NCBI RefSeq assembly: GCF_029784155.1
Contig: NC_073693.1
Span: 335,994,023-336,058,022, forward strand
Direction: 5' to 3'
Origin: Uranotaenia lowii
Taxonomy: Eukaryota > Arthropoda > Insecta > Diptera > Culicidae
Length of the DNA: 64,000 bases
Numbering within the stretch: the first letter of the stretch is position 1; every line of letters begins with the position of its first letter. This document shows, piece after piece, positions 36,640 through 48,860 of the stretch. A model generated the notes under the pieces. It searched no databases. It had not been told where the DNA came from and was given only the letters and a program-made list of their open reading frames with translations. Made by a program: the position numbers and the translations under genes.

Positions 36640-37260
36640 TACTCACTCTTATACCGTATTTGTTTATGCCGAGTGTTGCACTAGTGTTGCACTGGTGCAC
36701 CACTAGGTGCTGTCAAACTGTTTGTTTATTCGGACGGTGTTGCACTGGTTTTGACCTGTCGGAGTTCTGCTTACGGACGGTGGCCCACCGATAATTTTGC
36801 CAGTGTTGCGAGAGAGCGTGTGAGTGAGTGAGATAGCAATACACTGGCGACGATTTGTGTTTGTTTTTATCGGGTACGGTGGAACACTCCACGAGTGGAG
36901 AAAACAAATACAGTATTAGAGATTCATGGGGCTTGTGTTTAATTACCCATCGAATCTACCGTTGCTGTGCTGCTGTTGGTGCTGCTGCTGATGTTCATAG
37001 CACGGTTACAACCGCCAGTGGATTCACCAGCGTGCTTCACCGGATGTCGACGTCGTTGTTGAGGTCTGGTCGATGCCGTCGGCGTCCCGATGAAAATCGT
37101 AGTCGTCGAGCCGAATACTGAAGCCGTCTTGCGTATGCCGCTCAGGGGTAACGGTTGCTATTCCGCCTGAACGTACCACCGTTGTTGTAGGGGTAGAGCT
37201 TCGGCTGGCGTGTTTTGTCACGAGTCGGTGATATGCAGTACCGGAAGTGTGATCTGAATC
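36640..37260. other. GC-rich unique block, possible LTR or promoter fragment
   Basis: Features include repeated 'tgttgcac' words (36,671-36,740), a GTGAGTGA run near 36,820, and a (GCT)n-like segment near 36,965-36,990. Short frames exist on both strands, but none resembles a known protein or is bounded by convincing splice sites. It may be a solo LTR or unrelated exonic or UTR DNA. Ends are undetermined. Confidence 0.3.
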
Positions 37261-38333
37261 TGCTTTTTGGGATTAGAATTAGAACACGCTTCGCACTAAT
37301 AACTTTCCGCAAATAATTTACCTAAGGATTTTCTGAATCGCACTTTAAAGAAAAATCCTACGATTCTGAAGCACTTTATTGGCGAATGCTTCACTGTTCT
37401 ACGGGGGAAAACGACAAAACTAATTCTACTAAAAACCCAAAGGGTAGAAAATTCACATTATAAGCTCTACCTTTAATAAGAGCACACGATTCGCGGATTA
37501 TAATAACCGGTCCTGCCTCTACCACAAACTAGGACAAAATGGACGAGTCAAGGTATCAATTCCTCAAAAGAAGATAGCGAGTCCATACATTTCTTCAAAA
37601 CCGAAATTCGTGCCGACTCTCGAAGTCACGACTTTCTCCGAAAAAACATTTCTTTTCAAACTCAAATTTTCGGTTGCCCATCCCGAGGCGTCGAACGAAA
37701 ATTGAGAATCGAAGTTCGGCTGAGATATAAACTTAAAAGAATAAAAAGAAGAACGTCGTCCCTCTCTTTGGATCAGATTCATACACGGACAAAGCATCCC
37801 AAACGGTCATCGCCCTCTAAAGGTGTTGCATATATCAATTTTTGAAAACCCCAAATTTAGAAAATAGCCGCCCGTGCTAGGCAACAGAACTCATTCAATA
37901 TTGCGGCGGCTAAAATTACTAAGCAAGGACACAGTCACTTGCGGAAAAGCTTTTAAGAAGACGGCGGCAAATTTGAGTACTGGTCGGCTGGAAATGTTTG
38001 TGAGTGATTATACGGTGGGTTCTCTCTTCTAAATCTCTCGATAAAATAATGTCTTCGTTCACGGAGTTTTAATAAAAGTTAACGCTTAATCGAATTAAGA
38101 AATAAATGAAATTTCTTAATTTTGCTTCCTGTTACAAGTTAGACACACACTTACGCTGTGTGTTATTTGCTAACATAACGTTTTACACACTAGTTATTTG
38201 CCATGTTCGTTACGAAAAATCTAAGCTTTTATATCAACATTCCGATAGCCATCTACAAGAGTCACAATTATAAGGTCGTAAAGCAAATATCATCCAAAAG
38301 ACTATCAACACGATGGCCATTTATTTCGTATAG
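37261..38333. other. Upstream region of the pickpocket-family gene
   Basis: No gene was recognised. From 37,300 to 37,930 the composition is mixed. From about 38,050 it is AT-rich, leading into the TATA box of the gene that follows. Confidence 0.35.
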
Positions 38334-38341
38334 TATATAAA
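38334..38341 (+). promoter_or_regulatory. TATA box of the pickpocket-family gene
   Basis: TATATAAA lies 29 bp before the A of 'ttagtta' (38,361-38,367), which is initiator-like. A start there would leave a 5' UTR of only about 17 nt before the ATG at 38,380. This is inferred from spacing. Confidence 0.6.
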
Positions 38342-38379
38342 GCCTTCCCGATTCGGGAGGTTAGTTAAAAGTGTTAGCA

Positions 38380-40149
38380 ATGGAAACTACCATCAGTAGG
38401 ATTCAAATGTTTGGACGGAATATTCCCGCTCAAAATCTACTTCGAAATCATCGAAAACCAAAGCTGAAAATCAGTCGAACCCGGAAGTGCGGTCTAATGA
38501 TGAGCCAGATTGTTCGCGAATTTTGGCGTACCAGTTCCATTCACGGCGTCCGCTATTTCGAACCATTTCGGGGGCGTTGTTTGCTGGAAAAGTGCTGGTG
38601 GCTGGTAATGATCGCGTTGGCATTCTGGGGCTGCGGTCATCTAATCCGGAAAAGTTGGCTCAGATACCAAGATCATCCGGTGGTGCTGCTCCTGGATGAA
38701 ATGCCGATACATATTAGGGATATTCCATTTCCAGCCGTTACACTTTGTGCTGAAAACAAACTGGACTTTGGAGGGATTGCGTTTGTAGAGGCGTTTCGCA
38801 ATCTGACTCGAGAAGGTACAGCGCATCTGCTTAGTAAAACAGAGTAGGGAAGATGTTTGAGAGATTTTATTTGAAGAAATTTTAAACTATGGTTCGTTAC
38901 GATTTTTTTTTCAGAGTGGATAATACCCTTGCAGCGATTCAAGTCTGTGACTCTTGGTTTCTGAGCACGTATTTTACGAAGTTTTATAAAAGATTCAACA
39001 TATCTGGAGATTTGATGTTGACATTGCGCGAACTTTTGTATAAAGTTGAAAACTTCTACGATCTTTTTCAATTTCAAGACACTTTCCGAAGGGGGAAGAA
39101 TATTCCATTCCACGAAATAGTGACTGAGGAGGGATTCTGCTTTACTTTCAATGGACTCTCCTCGTATGATATGTTTCGTGAAGAAAACGTACAACAGGAT
39201 TATGGATACATTTTTGAGAAGAGAAATTCATCTTTTTGGGATTTCGAAAGAGGATATAGGAAGGGGGTAGACGAGCATCAACTCTACCCTCGGAGAACGG
39301 TAATTTCCGGATTGAAAGGTGGACTTAAAGTTCTGTTTCGCACTCCAGCGCAGAACCAGGACATTTTTTGTCGAGAGCACCAAGGATTTAAACTGATGCT
39401 TCACAATCCTCAAGAATATCCCCAGACCAGCAAAGACTTCATACGCATCGATCAAACTGAAACGGTGTCGATCGCTGTGCAGCCAGCAATTATCAAAACT
39501 GCTCCAACACTTTTGCGATTCGGACCTTCGATACGGCATTGCTACTTCAAACGGGAACGGAAGCTGAAGTTCTTCAAAATCTACTCGCCAGCAAACTGTG
39601 AACTGGAATGTTTGACTAATTATACCCTGAAGGTATGTGGATGCGTTAAATATTCGATGCCCAGATCCGCCGAAGATCGTATTTGTCAAACGTGGGAGCT
39701 TAAATGTATCATGATGGCTCAGTTCGGGAATTCTAATACTGCAAGTGACTGCAATTGTTTGCCGGCCTGTCAATCGGTTCAATATGATTTTGAACTTTCG
39801 AAGACGACTCACAACCATCAGGCCACAAACGCTATGCGCTACAAACAGTTTCGGAATGCCGATTCATCCCTTAAAAAGCCTATGTATACCTCTTTTCCTA
39901 AAAAAATATCAATAAAGCCTCCAAAAAAATTTCTTTTTTAGCTATCAATACGTATCGGTCGCAATCTACTTCAAGGCTGATCAAATCATACCGATTCAGA
40001 GGACCGAGCTTTACGGTTTATTGGACGTGATCGCCGATTGTGGTGGCTTCTTGGGCCTCTGCCTGGGAGTCAGTTTGCTGAGTTTGGTGGAGCTGTTCTA
40101 CTTTTGTGCCATTCGACCTTTTCGGAATCGATACAGCATTGACCAGTAA
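38380..40149 (+). CDS. Pickpocket-family DEG/ENaC sodium channel subunit, three exons
   Basis: These are plasma-membrane, amiloride-sensitive-type cation channel subunits used in insect sensory neurons and epithelia. Exons: 38,380-38,843, 38,915-39,883 and 39,942-40,149, with introns of 71 and 58 bp having GT..AG ends and matching phases. The product is 546 residues, normal for the family. In order: the N-terminal His-Gly gating motif (SSIHGVRYF, about 52-60), TM1 (about 72-89), FPAVTLC (117-123) after TM1, a Cys-rich extracellular thumb with NCELECLTNYTLKVCGC and a MPR motif, then TM2 with GLCLGVSLLSLVELF including the Gly-x-Ser filter (520-522). The start is the ATG at 38,380; an upstream in-frame GTG is not a start. 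The donor of intron 2 (GTATAC) is less standard, so that junction deserves cDNA support. No frameshift or stop interrupts it. Which ppk paralogue it is cannot be told. Confidence 0.92.
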
Positions 40150-40178
40150 GAAAATTGTTTCAAAATGCTAAAGCTTGA

Positions 40179-40184
40179 AATAAA
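40179..40184 (+). terminator. Poly(A) signal of the pickpocket-family gene
   Basis: AATAAA begins 30 bp after the TAA stop. The first 9-bp satellite unit begins about 10-15 bp further on, so cleavage would fall at the edge of, or inside, the satellite. Confidence 0.65.
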
Positions 40185-40194
40185 AAATTTAAAA

Positions 40195-43100
40195 AATGTC
40201 AAAAATGTCAAAAATGTCAAAAATGTCAAAAATGTCAAAAATGTCAAAAATGTCAAAAATGTCAAAAATGTCAAAAATGTCAAAAATGTCAAAAATGTCA
40301 AAAATGTCAAAAATGTCAAAAATGTCAAAAATGTCAAAAATGTCAAAAATGTCAAAAATGTCAAAAATGTAAAAAATGTCAACAAAGTCAAAAATGTCTG
40401 AAATGTCAAAAATGTCAAAATTGTCAAAATTGTCAAAATTGTCAAAGTTATCAAAATTGTCAAAATTCTCAAAATTGTGGAAATTGTGAAAATTGTCGAA
40501 ATTGTCAAAATTGTCAAAATTGTCAAAACTGTCTAAATTGTCAAAATTGTCAAAATTGTCAAAATTGTCAAAATTGTCAAAATTGTCAAAATTGTCAAAA
40601 TTGTCAAAATTGTCAAAAATTGTCAAAATTGTCATAATAGTCAAAATTGACAAAATTGACAAAATTGTCAAAGTTGACAAAGTTGACAAAATTGACAAAA
40701 TTGACAAAATTGACAAAATTGTGCAAATTGACAAAATTGACAAAATTGACAAAATTGACAAAATTGACAAAATTGACAAAATTGACAAAATTGACAAAAT
40801 TGACAAAATTGACAAAATTGACAAAATTGACAAAATTGACAAAATTGACAAAATTGACAAAATTGACAAAATTGACAAAATTGACAAAATTGACAAAATT
40901 GACAAAATTGACAAAATTGACAAAATTGACAAAATTGACAAAATTGACAAAATTGACAACATTGACAAAATTGACAAAATTGACAAAATTGACAAAATTG
41001 ACAAAATTGACAAAATTGACAAAATTGACAAAATTGACAAAATTGACAAAATTGACAAAATTGACAAAATTGACAAAATTGACAAAATTGACAAAATTGA
41101 CAAAATTGACAAAATTGACAAAATTGACAAAATTGACAAAATTGACAAAATTGACAAAATTGACAAAATTGACAAAATTGACAAAATTGACAAAATTGAC
41201 AAAATTGACAAAATTGACAAAATTGACAAAATTGACAAAATTGACAAAATTGACAAAATTGACAAAATTGACAAAATTGACAAAATTGACAAAATTGACA
41301 AAATTGACAAAATTGACAAAATTGACAAAATTGACAAAATTGACAAAATTGACAAAATTGACAAAATTGACAAAATTGACAAAATTGACAAAATTGACAA
41401 AATTGACAAAATTGACAAAATTGACAAAATTGACAAAATTGACAAAATTGACAAAATTGACAAAATTGACAAAATTGACAAAATTGACAAAATTGACAAA
41501 ATTGACAAAATTGACAAAATTGACAAAATTGACAAAATTGACAAAATTGACAAAATTGACAAAATTGACAAAATTGACAAAATTGACAAAATTGACAAAA
41601 TTGACAAAATTGACAAAATTGACAAAATTGACAAAATTGACAAAATTGACAAAATTGACAAATTTGACAAAATTGACAAAATTGACAAAATTGACAAAAT
41701 TGACAAAATTGACAAAATTGACAAAATTGACAAAATTGACAAAATTGACAAAATTGACAAAATTGACAAAATTGACAAAATTGACAAAATTGACAAAATT
41801 GACAAAATTGACAAAATTGACAAAATTGACAAAATTGACAAAATTGACAAAATTGACAAAATTGACAAAATTGACAAAATTGACAAAATTGACAAAATTG
41901 ACAAAATTGACAAAATTGACAAAATTGACAAAATTGACAAAATTGACAAAATTGACAAAATTGACAAAATTGACATAATTGACAAAATTGACAAAATTGA
42001 CAAAATTGACAAAATTGACAAAATTGACAAAATTGACAAAATTGACAAAATTGACAAAATTGACAAAATTGACAAAATTGACAAAATTGACAAAATTGAC
42101 AAAATTGACAAAATTGACAAAATTGACAAAATTGACAAAATTGACAAAATTGACAAAATTGACAAAATTGACAAAATTGACAAAATTGACAAAATTGACA
42201 AAATTGACAAAATTGACAAAATTGACAAAATTGACAAAATTGACAAAATTGACAAAATTGACAAAATTAATAAAATTGACAAAATTGACAAAATTGACAA
42301 AATTGACAAAATTGACAAAATTGACCAAATTGACAAAATTGACAAAATTGACAAAATTGACAAAATTGACAAAATTGACAAAATTGACAAAATTGACAAA
42401 ATTGACAAAATTGACAAAATTGACAAAATTGACAAAATTGTGCAAATTGACAAAATTGACAAAATTGACAAAATTGACAAAATTGACAAAATTGACAAAA
42501 TTGACAAAATTGACAAAATTGACAAAATTGACAAAATTGACAAAATTGACAAAATTGAAAAAAATGACAAAATTGACAAAATTGACAAAATTGACAAAAT
42601 TGACAAAATTGACAAAATTGACAAAATTGACAAAATTGACAAAATTGACAAAATTGACAAAATTGACAAAATTGACAAAATTGATAAAATTGACAAAATT
42701 GACAAAATTGACAAAATTGACAAAATTGACAAAATTGACAAAATTGACAAAATTGACAAAATTGACAAAATTGACAAAATTGACAAAATTGACAAAATTG
42801 ACAAAATTGACAAAATTGACAAAATTGACAAAATTGACAAAATTGACAAAATTGACAAAATTGACAAAATTGACAAAATTGACAAAATTGACAAAATTGA
42901 CAAAATTGACAAAATTGACAAAAATGACAAAATTGACAAAATTGACAAAATTGACAAAATTGACAAAATTGACAAAATTGACAAAATTGACAAAATTGAC
43001 AAAATTGACAAAATTGACAAAATTGACAAAATTGACAAAATTGACAAAATTGACAAAATTGACAAAATTGACAAAATTGACAAAATTGACAAAATTGACA

Positions 43101-43317
43101 AAATTTACAAAATTGACAAAATTGACAAAATTGACAAAATTGACAAAATTGACAAAATTGACAAAATTGACAAAATTGACAAAATTGACAAAATTGACAA
43201 AATTGACAAAATTGACAAAATTGACAAAATTGACAAAATTGACAAAAATGTCAAAATTGTTAAAATTGACAAAATTGACAAAAATGTCAAAATTGTTAAA
43301 ATTGTCAAGATAATCGA
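40195..43317. repeat. 9-bp satellite array, three homogeneous blocks
   Basis: Block A (about 40,195-40,401) is AAAAATGTC repeated about 23 times. Block B (about 40,402-40,645) is AAAATTGTC with some variants and one 10-bp unit. Block C (about 40,646-43,244) is AAAATTGAC repeated roughly 289 times with only about a dozen single-base variants. A mixed tail follows, with units of both TGTC and TGAC type to 43,317. Because the unit is a multiple of three, several frames on both strands stay open for hundreds of codons; these are not genes. The array starts right after a gene's poly(A) signal. Confidence 0.97.
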
Positions 43318-46196
43318 AATAGTCAAAACCAAAAAAAATCACTGTTCCCCACAAGCAACTTTTAATGACATTGTGACAATTATTTCAATCATTCCTAGTG
43401 ACCAGTTTAGTGAGTGCTTAATCGAGTTCCCGAGTTTCTGCACCGTCGAGTTTAAAATTCTAATTTCCTTCGCCCACACCCACTTTCTTGGGCTTGATTT
43501 TCCTCCTCCCTGAGTCGAATTCCGGCAACCCTTAGCGCTCCTCAGTTTTCGTGCTCAAAACTTTACCTTATATCTTTCTTGTTCTTGGGCTAGCGCTAGG
43601 CTACTGATGATGGTGACAAAGTTTCGCTTGATTCCATTAGCAGTAGGGACGAAAATTTGCACTATAGATGCTAAACGGGTTCAAAATTGAAAGAAAAGGG
43701 AATCTTCATTGAAAATTTTCCATCAAAAAAGTATAAGTATTGAGGTTAATTTAATATATTTTTTATTTATCCTGTGAAGAAAAAAGGAGTCATATGATGA
43801 ATTGAAATTGAACGATTCTACTGATCGCTTGCTGCTGATCCCGGAGAGAGAAGAAAATCTCTTTCCCATTGCGGTTTCCGATTGTTCTTTCTTGGGATAG
43901 GAGCCAACGACTAAAAAAAACGAAGTGAAGGTGTTTCAGTTTTTGTTCCTCCCACTATCGGTGATGAAGTTGAGCGGTAAGAAAAAGGGCAGTAGGACAG
44001 CATAAAAAAAGGGGAAACTATTGAAACATTGGTAATTAATTTATTTCAATTAAACGCTAGCAGGGTGAAGAAAAACTTTTAACCCCAGTTAACTGATGGC
44101 AGATTCAGGTTGCGGGAAAACCACATCCGATAGGCAATTAATTACAACTGGAACGATAAAAAATGTTAAATTCATTGTTGGAATACAATTAAAGAGCATT
44201 TAAAAAGCATCGTAGAGATTATATGGTTGAAGTAATGATATTTGCAATCAAACTTGAAAGCTTACTCAAATTTCAGATGTCAACAGGGCTAAATTTCGTT
44301 TGTCAATAATATTGGATTTTTTCAACAAAAATAATCCATCTCGCAGTTATTCAATTAAAAAAAATCAGCATGATCTTTTCTTTTCGAATGAAAATTGAAT
44401 TGTTGAAATTGGTTCATAATCAAAATAAAAAGACTTTTCGTGGATCAATTCTTCTCGATTTTATCCATACCTTTCCATGTTTGGTGTCATTGATTGAAAG
44501 TTATGAATGAACAAAAAAAATCCAAAATTCAACTGCATTGCTCAAATGCGGTTTGGCTTTGCTCGTTAGGCACTGCCTGCCTGTGAAAGTTTTGGGGGGC
44601 ACGATAAAGGGATAAAGCTCAAAACTTTTCCTGCGCCAAAGCGAGATATCTTTTGGCTCCCGTGTCTTCGATAAGCTCCGAAAAAGTGTCTCATTCGGTG
44701 GTCAGAAGCGCGCTGGAACAAAATGTCGTCGTCCCTCAATAGTTTTTTTTGTGCTTTTATGGGTGGAGCCCCAAAAGGGTGACAGGAAATGAAAATTGAT
44801 ATAAAGATTTAATATTTATTACAAAAGTTGGTCGGTATTGCGCGCTCGCAGCTTCCGGTGTCTTGAGCCGAAAGTTATTCCTGAGAATAGGAAAAATAGC
44901 GATTGGTTTCTCATTTGGCTTTGGGAGGGAAGAAATCTTGGAAGAAGGAGGTTCGCTTTTTTCCTCTACCACGAGGAGGAAGTGTTTAATTGGATCGGAA
45001 ACGACAGAAATTCATTACAATCGAATCGGGCCAAAATCCTACCCTGTCACTGAACGATTCCCGGCGACGATGGATGAGCCAAATGGAATGGATTTGATGC
45101 GGTTGAGCTCGATAGAGGGAAACTTTTTTCGGGGCTTGAGTTTGAGGCGAGAAGTGACAGCAGTTCTGGCAGCCTTAATTTAATAACGGAGTAAATGGGA
45201 AACTTTCTCGCCTCGCTAGGGTTTTTTTACGAGCCCTGCCTGGTGCTTTGGAAACCAGGTGATTCAATTTGACGTCTGAATGATCATATTTCCCGAGCTC
45301 GATCATCGGAGTTGATATCGGAGGTGGAATTATCCCCGGTAAAGTTGGGTTTGAATCTTAAAAGTGAAAAGTTCGGTTAATACTTAAAAAGTTAAAAAAA
45401 AGCGGTTCCAGCAAGTGGGTACCCAAATAGATGTAAAAATGAGCTCATTCATCAAATTCATCGAATACAGTGCTAACCATAAGCTACATTATATACATAT
45501 TTCCTGTTCTTTTTCGTTGGGTTTTAACTGTCAATTGATGTTCGTTAATATTAGAAATTTTCGCCAATCAACTTCTGCGAATTTTATTTTCCTTCCTTAA
45601 CGTGGATAGTCGTCAAAATAGATATACCTACATATCTTCATAGTAACAGAAACAATTATTGGCACTTTGTTGCATTCATAGCAAATTTTTCCTATTTTGT
45701 TTTCAATTTGCGATGAGATTCAGCCGTTTTTATTTTACCTACCTCCTAGACATCAAGATTAATATCCACACAATTAGACATTTTTATATTCACAAATGAT
45801 CCAAGTAAGCTACCTGGAATATGAGAAAAAAGTTTCAATCAGTTGAAATTTATATAATGGTTGAAAATTATGAGTATCAAGAGATATGAGGATTGAATAA
45901 AACTATTTTTCCTGAAAATACCACCATATTTTTGGTACCCTGTAGGGGTGCGCGAAAAATCAGCAACACTTCCAAATTTTAAACATTATACTCATTATTT
46001 AGGCCCAATATTTCATTAAAAATATATAATTTGTGGGGGTTAGCGCGTTCCAAAGGTATTTGAGAAAAAATCCAGCAGTTCAAATTGACAGCATTCGTAC
46101 CAAAGTTTTTTTTCTGTTATTATAAATAGGTGTTTTTTATTAATATCAACTGATCACATGTTAACCCAAATTATTTTATTTTCAAAGTATTCCTTC
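43318..46196. other. Intergenic DNA with a GC-richer block
   Basis: Positions 43,330-43,620 and 44,520-45,340 are GC-richer and unique. Short frames at 44,757-45,183 on both strands show no family features. The rest is AT-rich. No gene is supported. Confidence 0.35.
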
Positions 46197-46640
46197 TCAC
46201 GAAATTACTTTAAAACCAAAATTCCTAAATTTCACTCGGCTCGTTCTCCAATTTTTGGGGCATCCCACATTCTCCAAATCACACTCCACTTGGTCTAACC
46301 ACCTCGCTCGTTGCGTCCCTGATTGTCTCGTTTTTGCAGGATAGTCGTCCCGAATTTTTGCAAAATGTCCTGCCCAGCGTATGTGTTCAGCCTTCGCCAC
46401 CTTCTGAATACTGGGTTCGCCGTAGAGTTGCACGAGCTCGTGGTTCATCCTTCGCCTCTTCACTCCGTTTTCCTGCACGTTGCCTTAGATAGTTCTTAAC
46501 ACTCGTCGCTTGAATATTCCGAGTAAGCACAGGTCCTCCTCGAGCAATATCCACGTCTGGTGCCCGTAGAGGACAACCGGTCTAATTAGCGTTGTGTACT
46601 GGTTACCATTTTTGCGAGGGCTAAGTCTTCTCGACCGGAA
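46197..46640 (-). pseudogene. Non-LTR retrotransposon, reverse-transcriptase C-terminal remnant
   Basis: On the minus strand a conceptual frame reads PVVLYGHQTW, then EEDLCLLGIFKRRVLRT, a stop, then a segment with RRRMNHELVQLYGEPS, IRWAGHFAKI and RARWLDQVECDL. This LYGxxTW ... RWAGH ... RWLDQVE series is the conserved C-terminal tail of ORF2 in several insect LINE families. At least one in-frame stop splits it, and the catalytic reverse-transcriptase core is absent. It is a 5'-truncated, decayed insertion. Clade assignment is not possible from the tail alone. Confidence 0.75.
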
Positions 46641-46684
46641 TTGCTTGTGGAGTCAATAGTATATCCATAGGCACGACTTCTTGA

Positions 46685-47920
46685 TATGAAAATCCGGCGG
46701 AAGTCCACATCTCGCTAAATGCTTCGATATCTATCAGTTGACAGAAGTCCACATCGTGTCAGATATCGTATATTTCAACTAACCAGGCGGAATTTCGACT
46801 TCTCACCAAATCTCTTCAACTTTTTTCCAACTGACGAAAGTCTTCATCGCGTCAGATCCCATGCTTATCAACTCACTGGGCGAAAATCCACATCTCGTCA
46901 GATTTCGTAATTATAAGCTAACCAGGTGGAAGTTCACATCGCCAGTTCGCTTCAAAACATTTCAGCTGACGAAAGTCCTCATCGCGTTGGATTTCATGCA
47001 TATCAACTTACTGGATGGAAGTCTACATCTCGCCAAATCACTTCAATATTCTTCAGCTGTCGGAAGTCCACATCTCGTCAGATTTCATGATTTTCAACTG
47101 ACCAGGTGGATGTCCACATTTCGCCAGCTCGCTACAAAACATTCCAACTGACGGAAGTCCTCATTGTCAGATCTCGTGCTTATCAACTCACTGGAAGGAA
47201 GTTCACATCTCGTCAAATCACTTCAATATTTTTTAGCTGACGGGAGTCTACATCTCGTCTGATTTCGTAGTTCTAAAAAAACTGGGTGGAAGTCCACATT
47301 TCACCAGTTTGCTACAAAAAAATCCCGCTAACGGAAGTCCTCATCGCGTCAGATCTCGTGCTTATCAACTCACTGGACGGAGGTCCACATCTCACGAAAT
47401 CACTTCAATATTCTTTAGTTGACGAAAGTCCACATCTCGTCTGATTTCGTTATTCTAAACTAACCAAGTGGAAGTTCACATCTCGGAAAATCTCTTATTT
47501 GCCACCGCCCATGGCGTAGAGGACAGCCTTCAAGTCTTCTAAGCCAGGGGGTATGAGATCGAATCCCGGTCACGACATACATAGTACACTTTCGGTGGGT
47601 TGGTGGTTTAAGCATTTATGAGATGATAGCCATCATATCCTCGAAAGATGTACGCTTAGAGTAAAAAAAAAGGAATCTCTTCGAGGAAACATCATGTTTC
47701 ATTGAGATCCTATATGTGTTTGTATTCGTTTAAAAAAAAAAACAATATTCTTTGGCTGACGGAAGTCCACATCGTGTCGTAATTCTATACTAACCAGAAG
47801 GAAGTCCACATCTCGCCAATTTGCTACGAAACCGTCCAGCTGACGAAAGTCCTCATCGCGTCGGTTCTCATGCTTATCAAATCATTGGGCGGTTGTCCAC
47901 ATCTCGCGAGTTCACTTCTA
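46685..47920. repeat. About 180-bp minisatellite made of three 60-bp subunits
   Basis: Landmark 'cttcaatatt' recurs at 47,041, 47,221 and 47,403, about 180 bp apart. Each 180-bp unit holds three related 60-bp subunits built on 'gacggaagtccacatctcgtcagat', 'ggtggaagtccacatctcgcca' and 'gacgaaagtcctcatcgcgtcagat'. The array directly follows the LINE tail remnant and is interrupted by a SINE. Divergence between units is moderate. Confidence 0.85.
47507..47742 (+). mobile_element. tRNA-derived SINE, family B, inside the minisatellite
   Basis: The head contains 'gtggcgtagaggac' (box A-like) and 'tgagatcgaatcccggt' (box B) about 35 bp apart. A body with 'ggtgggttggtggtttaagc' follows, then an A-rich tail (47,732-47,741). 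The minisatellite sequence resumes directly after the tail, which proves insertion into the array. Confidence 0.75.
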
Positions 47921-48860
47921 AAAAAAAAAAAGATAAGTTTTACGAATATGTAAAAAAAAAGTAAAATTTGAAACCCTTTTGACTCTTTGTTCACCCTTCA
48001 AATACGGAGTTCTTAGAATTTATTCTATTGAAAAATATCAACTTAACAGAGATCCTATCTGATCCAGTATTGAAAATCAGAATCAGATTGATGAATCGAA
48101 ATTAATTTTTTTTATTTGAATTTAAAAGTCAGATAAAACAAATTGAAACAATGAATTCAGTTTGTTTACACAATTTATCTGAAAATTAGAAATAAATTTT
48201 AGTTTAATTGCAAGTTTTGTTTAGTGAAAAAAAAATTTTTTATTGCTATAAAGTTATCCTTAAAACTTTATTTATGAATTCGATTTACAACAAGCAGTAT
48301 TTACTGATAAATAAACATTCTCGTAAAAAAAAGCTGCAGGAAATGCCATTATTTTTCGGTGGATTGAGTAACTTTTAAATATTACAATATATTAAAGAGC
48401 TAAATTTCGAACTTAAATTTAAAATTTGAATCAAGTTGCAAGAATAAGAAACTTTTGGAAATTTGATTTAAAATTTTCATTGATGGAAAAAAATAAATAA
48501 ATTTGTTCAAGATTTAAGAAGAATAAGTTTTTACCGAAGAAATTTAAGGCTTTCTTTAAAAATGCTCAAATCAAAAAACCTAATGCTCTCAGATTCTTGA
48601 ACAAATTCAATGAGTTAAACCACTGAAAGTGAGTTTCCTTTTTTGTTACTGAATGCTTTATTCTACAAATTATCTCCTTAATATTTCAAATCTTTTAATG
48701 AAAAGAACTTAAAACTGAATGATTAAATATGTGATGTTGAAGATTTTTTAATGTTTTTTATTCACTGTTTGAGCAAAAATATCATAAAAATAAGTCAGTG
48801 ACCAAAACAACCCCATGAGAGGGTTCTTTCTACGGCCCTAACTTAAGGAGATATATGGGA
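47921..48860. other. AT-rich DNA, no gene recognised
   Basis: Nothing could be supported here. Confidence 0.3.

Noticed and set aside
36855..37221. Small Ser/Thr- or Arg-rich proteins on either strand
   Set aside because: Frames overlap on opposite strands and follow triplet-biased DNA; no homology could be recognised.
40195..43317. CRISPR-like or origin-type iteron array
   Set aside because: There are no spacers, the unit is 9 bp, and the context is eukaryotic with spliced genes. TTGACA here is not a bacterial -35 box.
40189..43513. Open frames of 440-1,006 codons on both strands in the satellite
   Set aside because: The 9-bp unit is a multiple of three, so stop-free frames arise automatically on both strands. 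The predicted products are pure tripeptide repeats with no start context.
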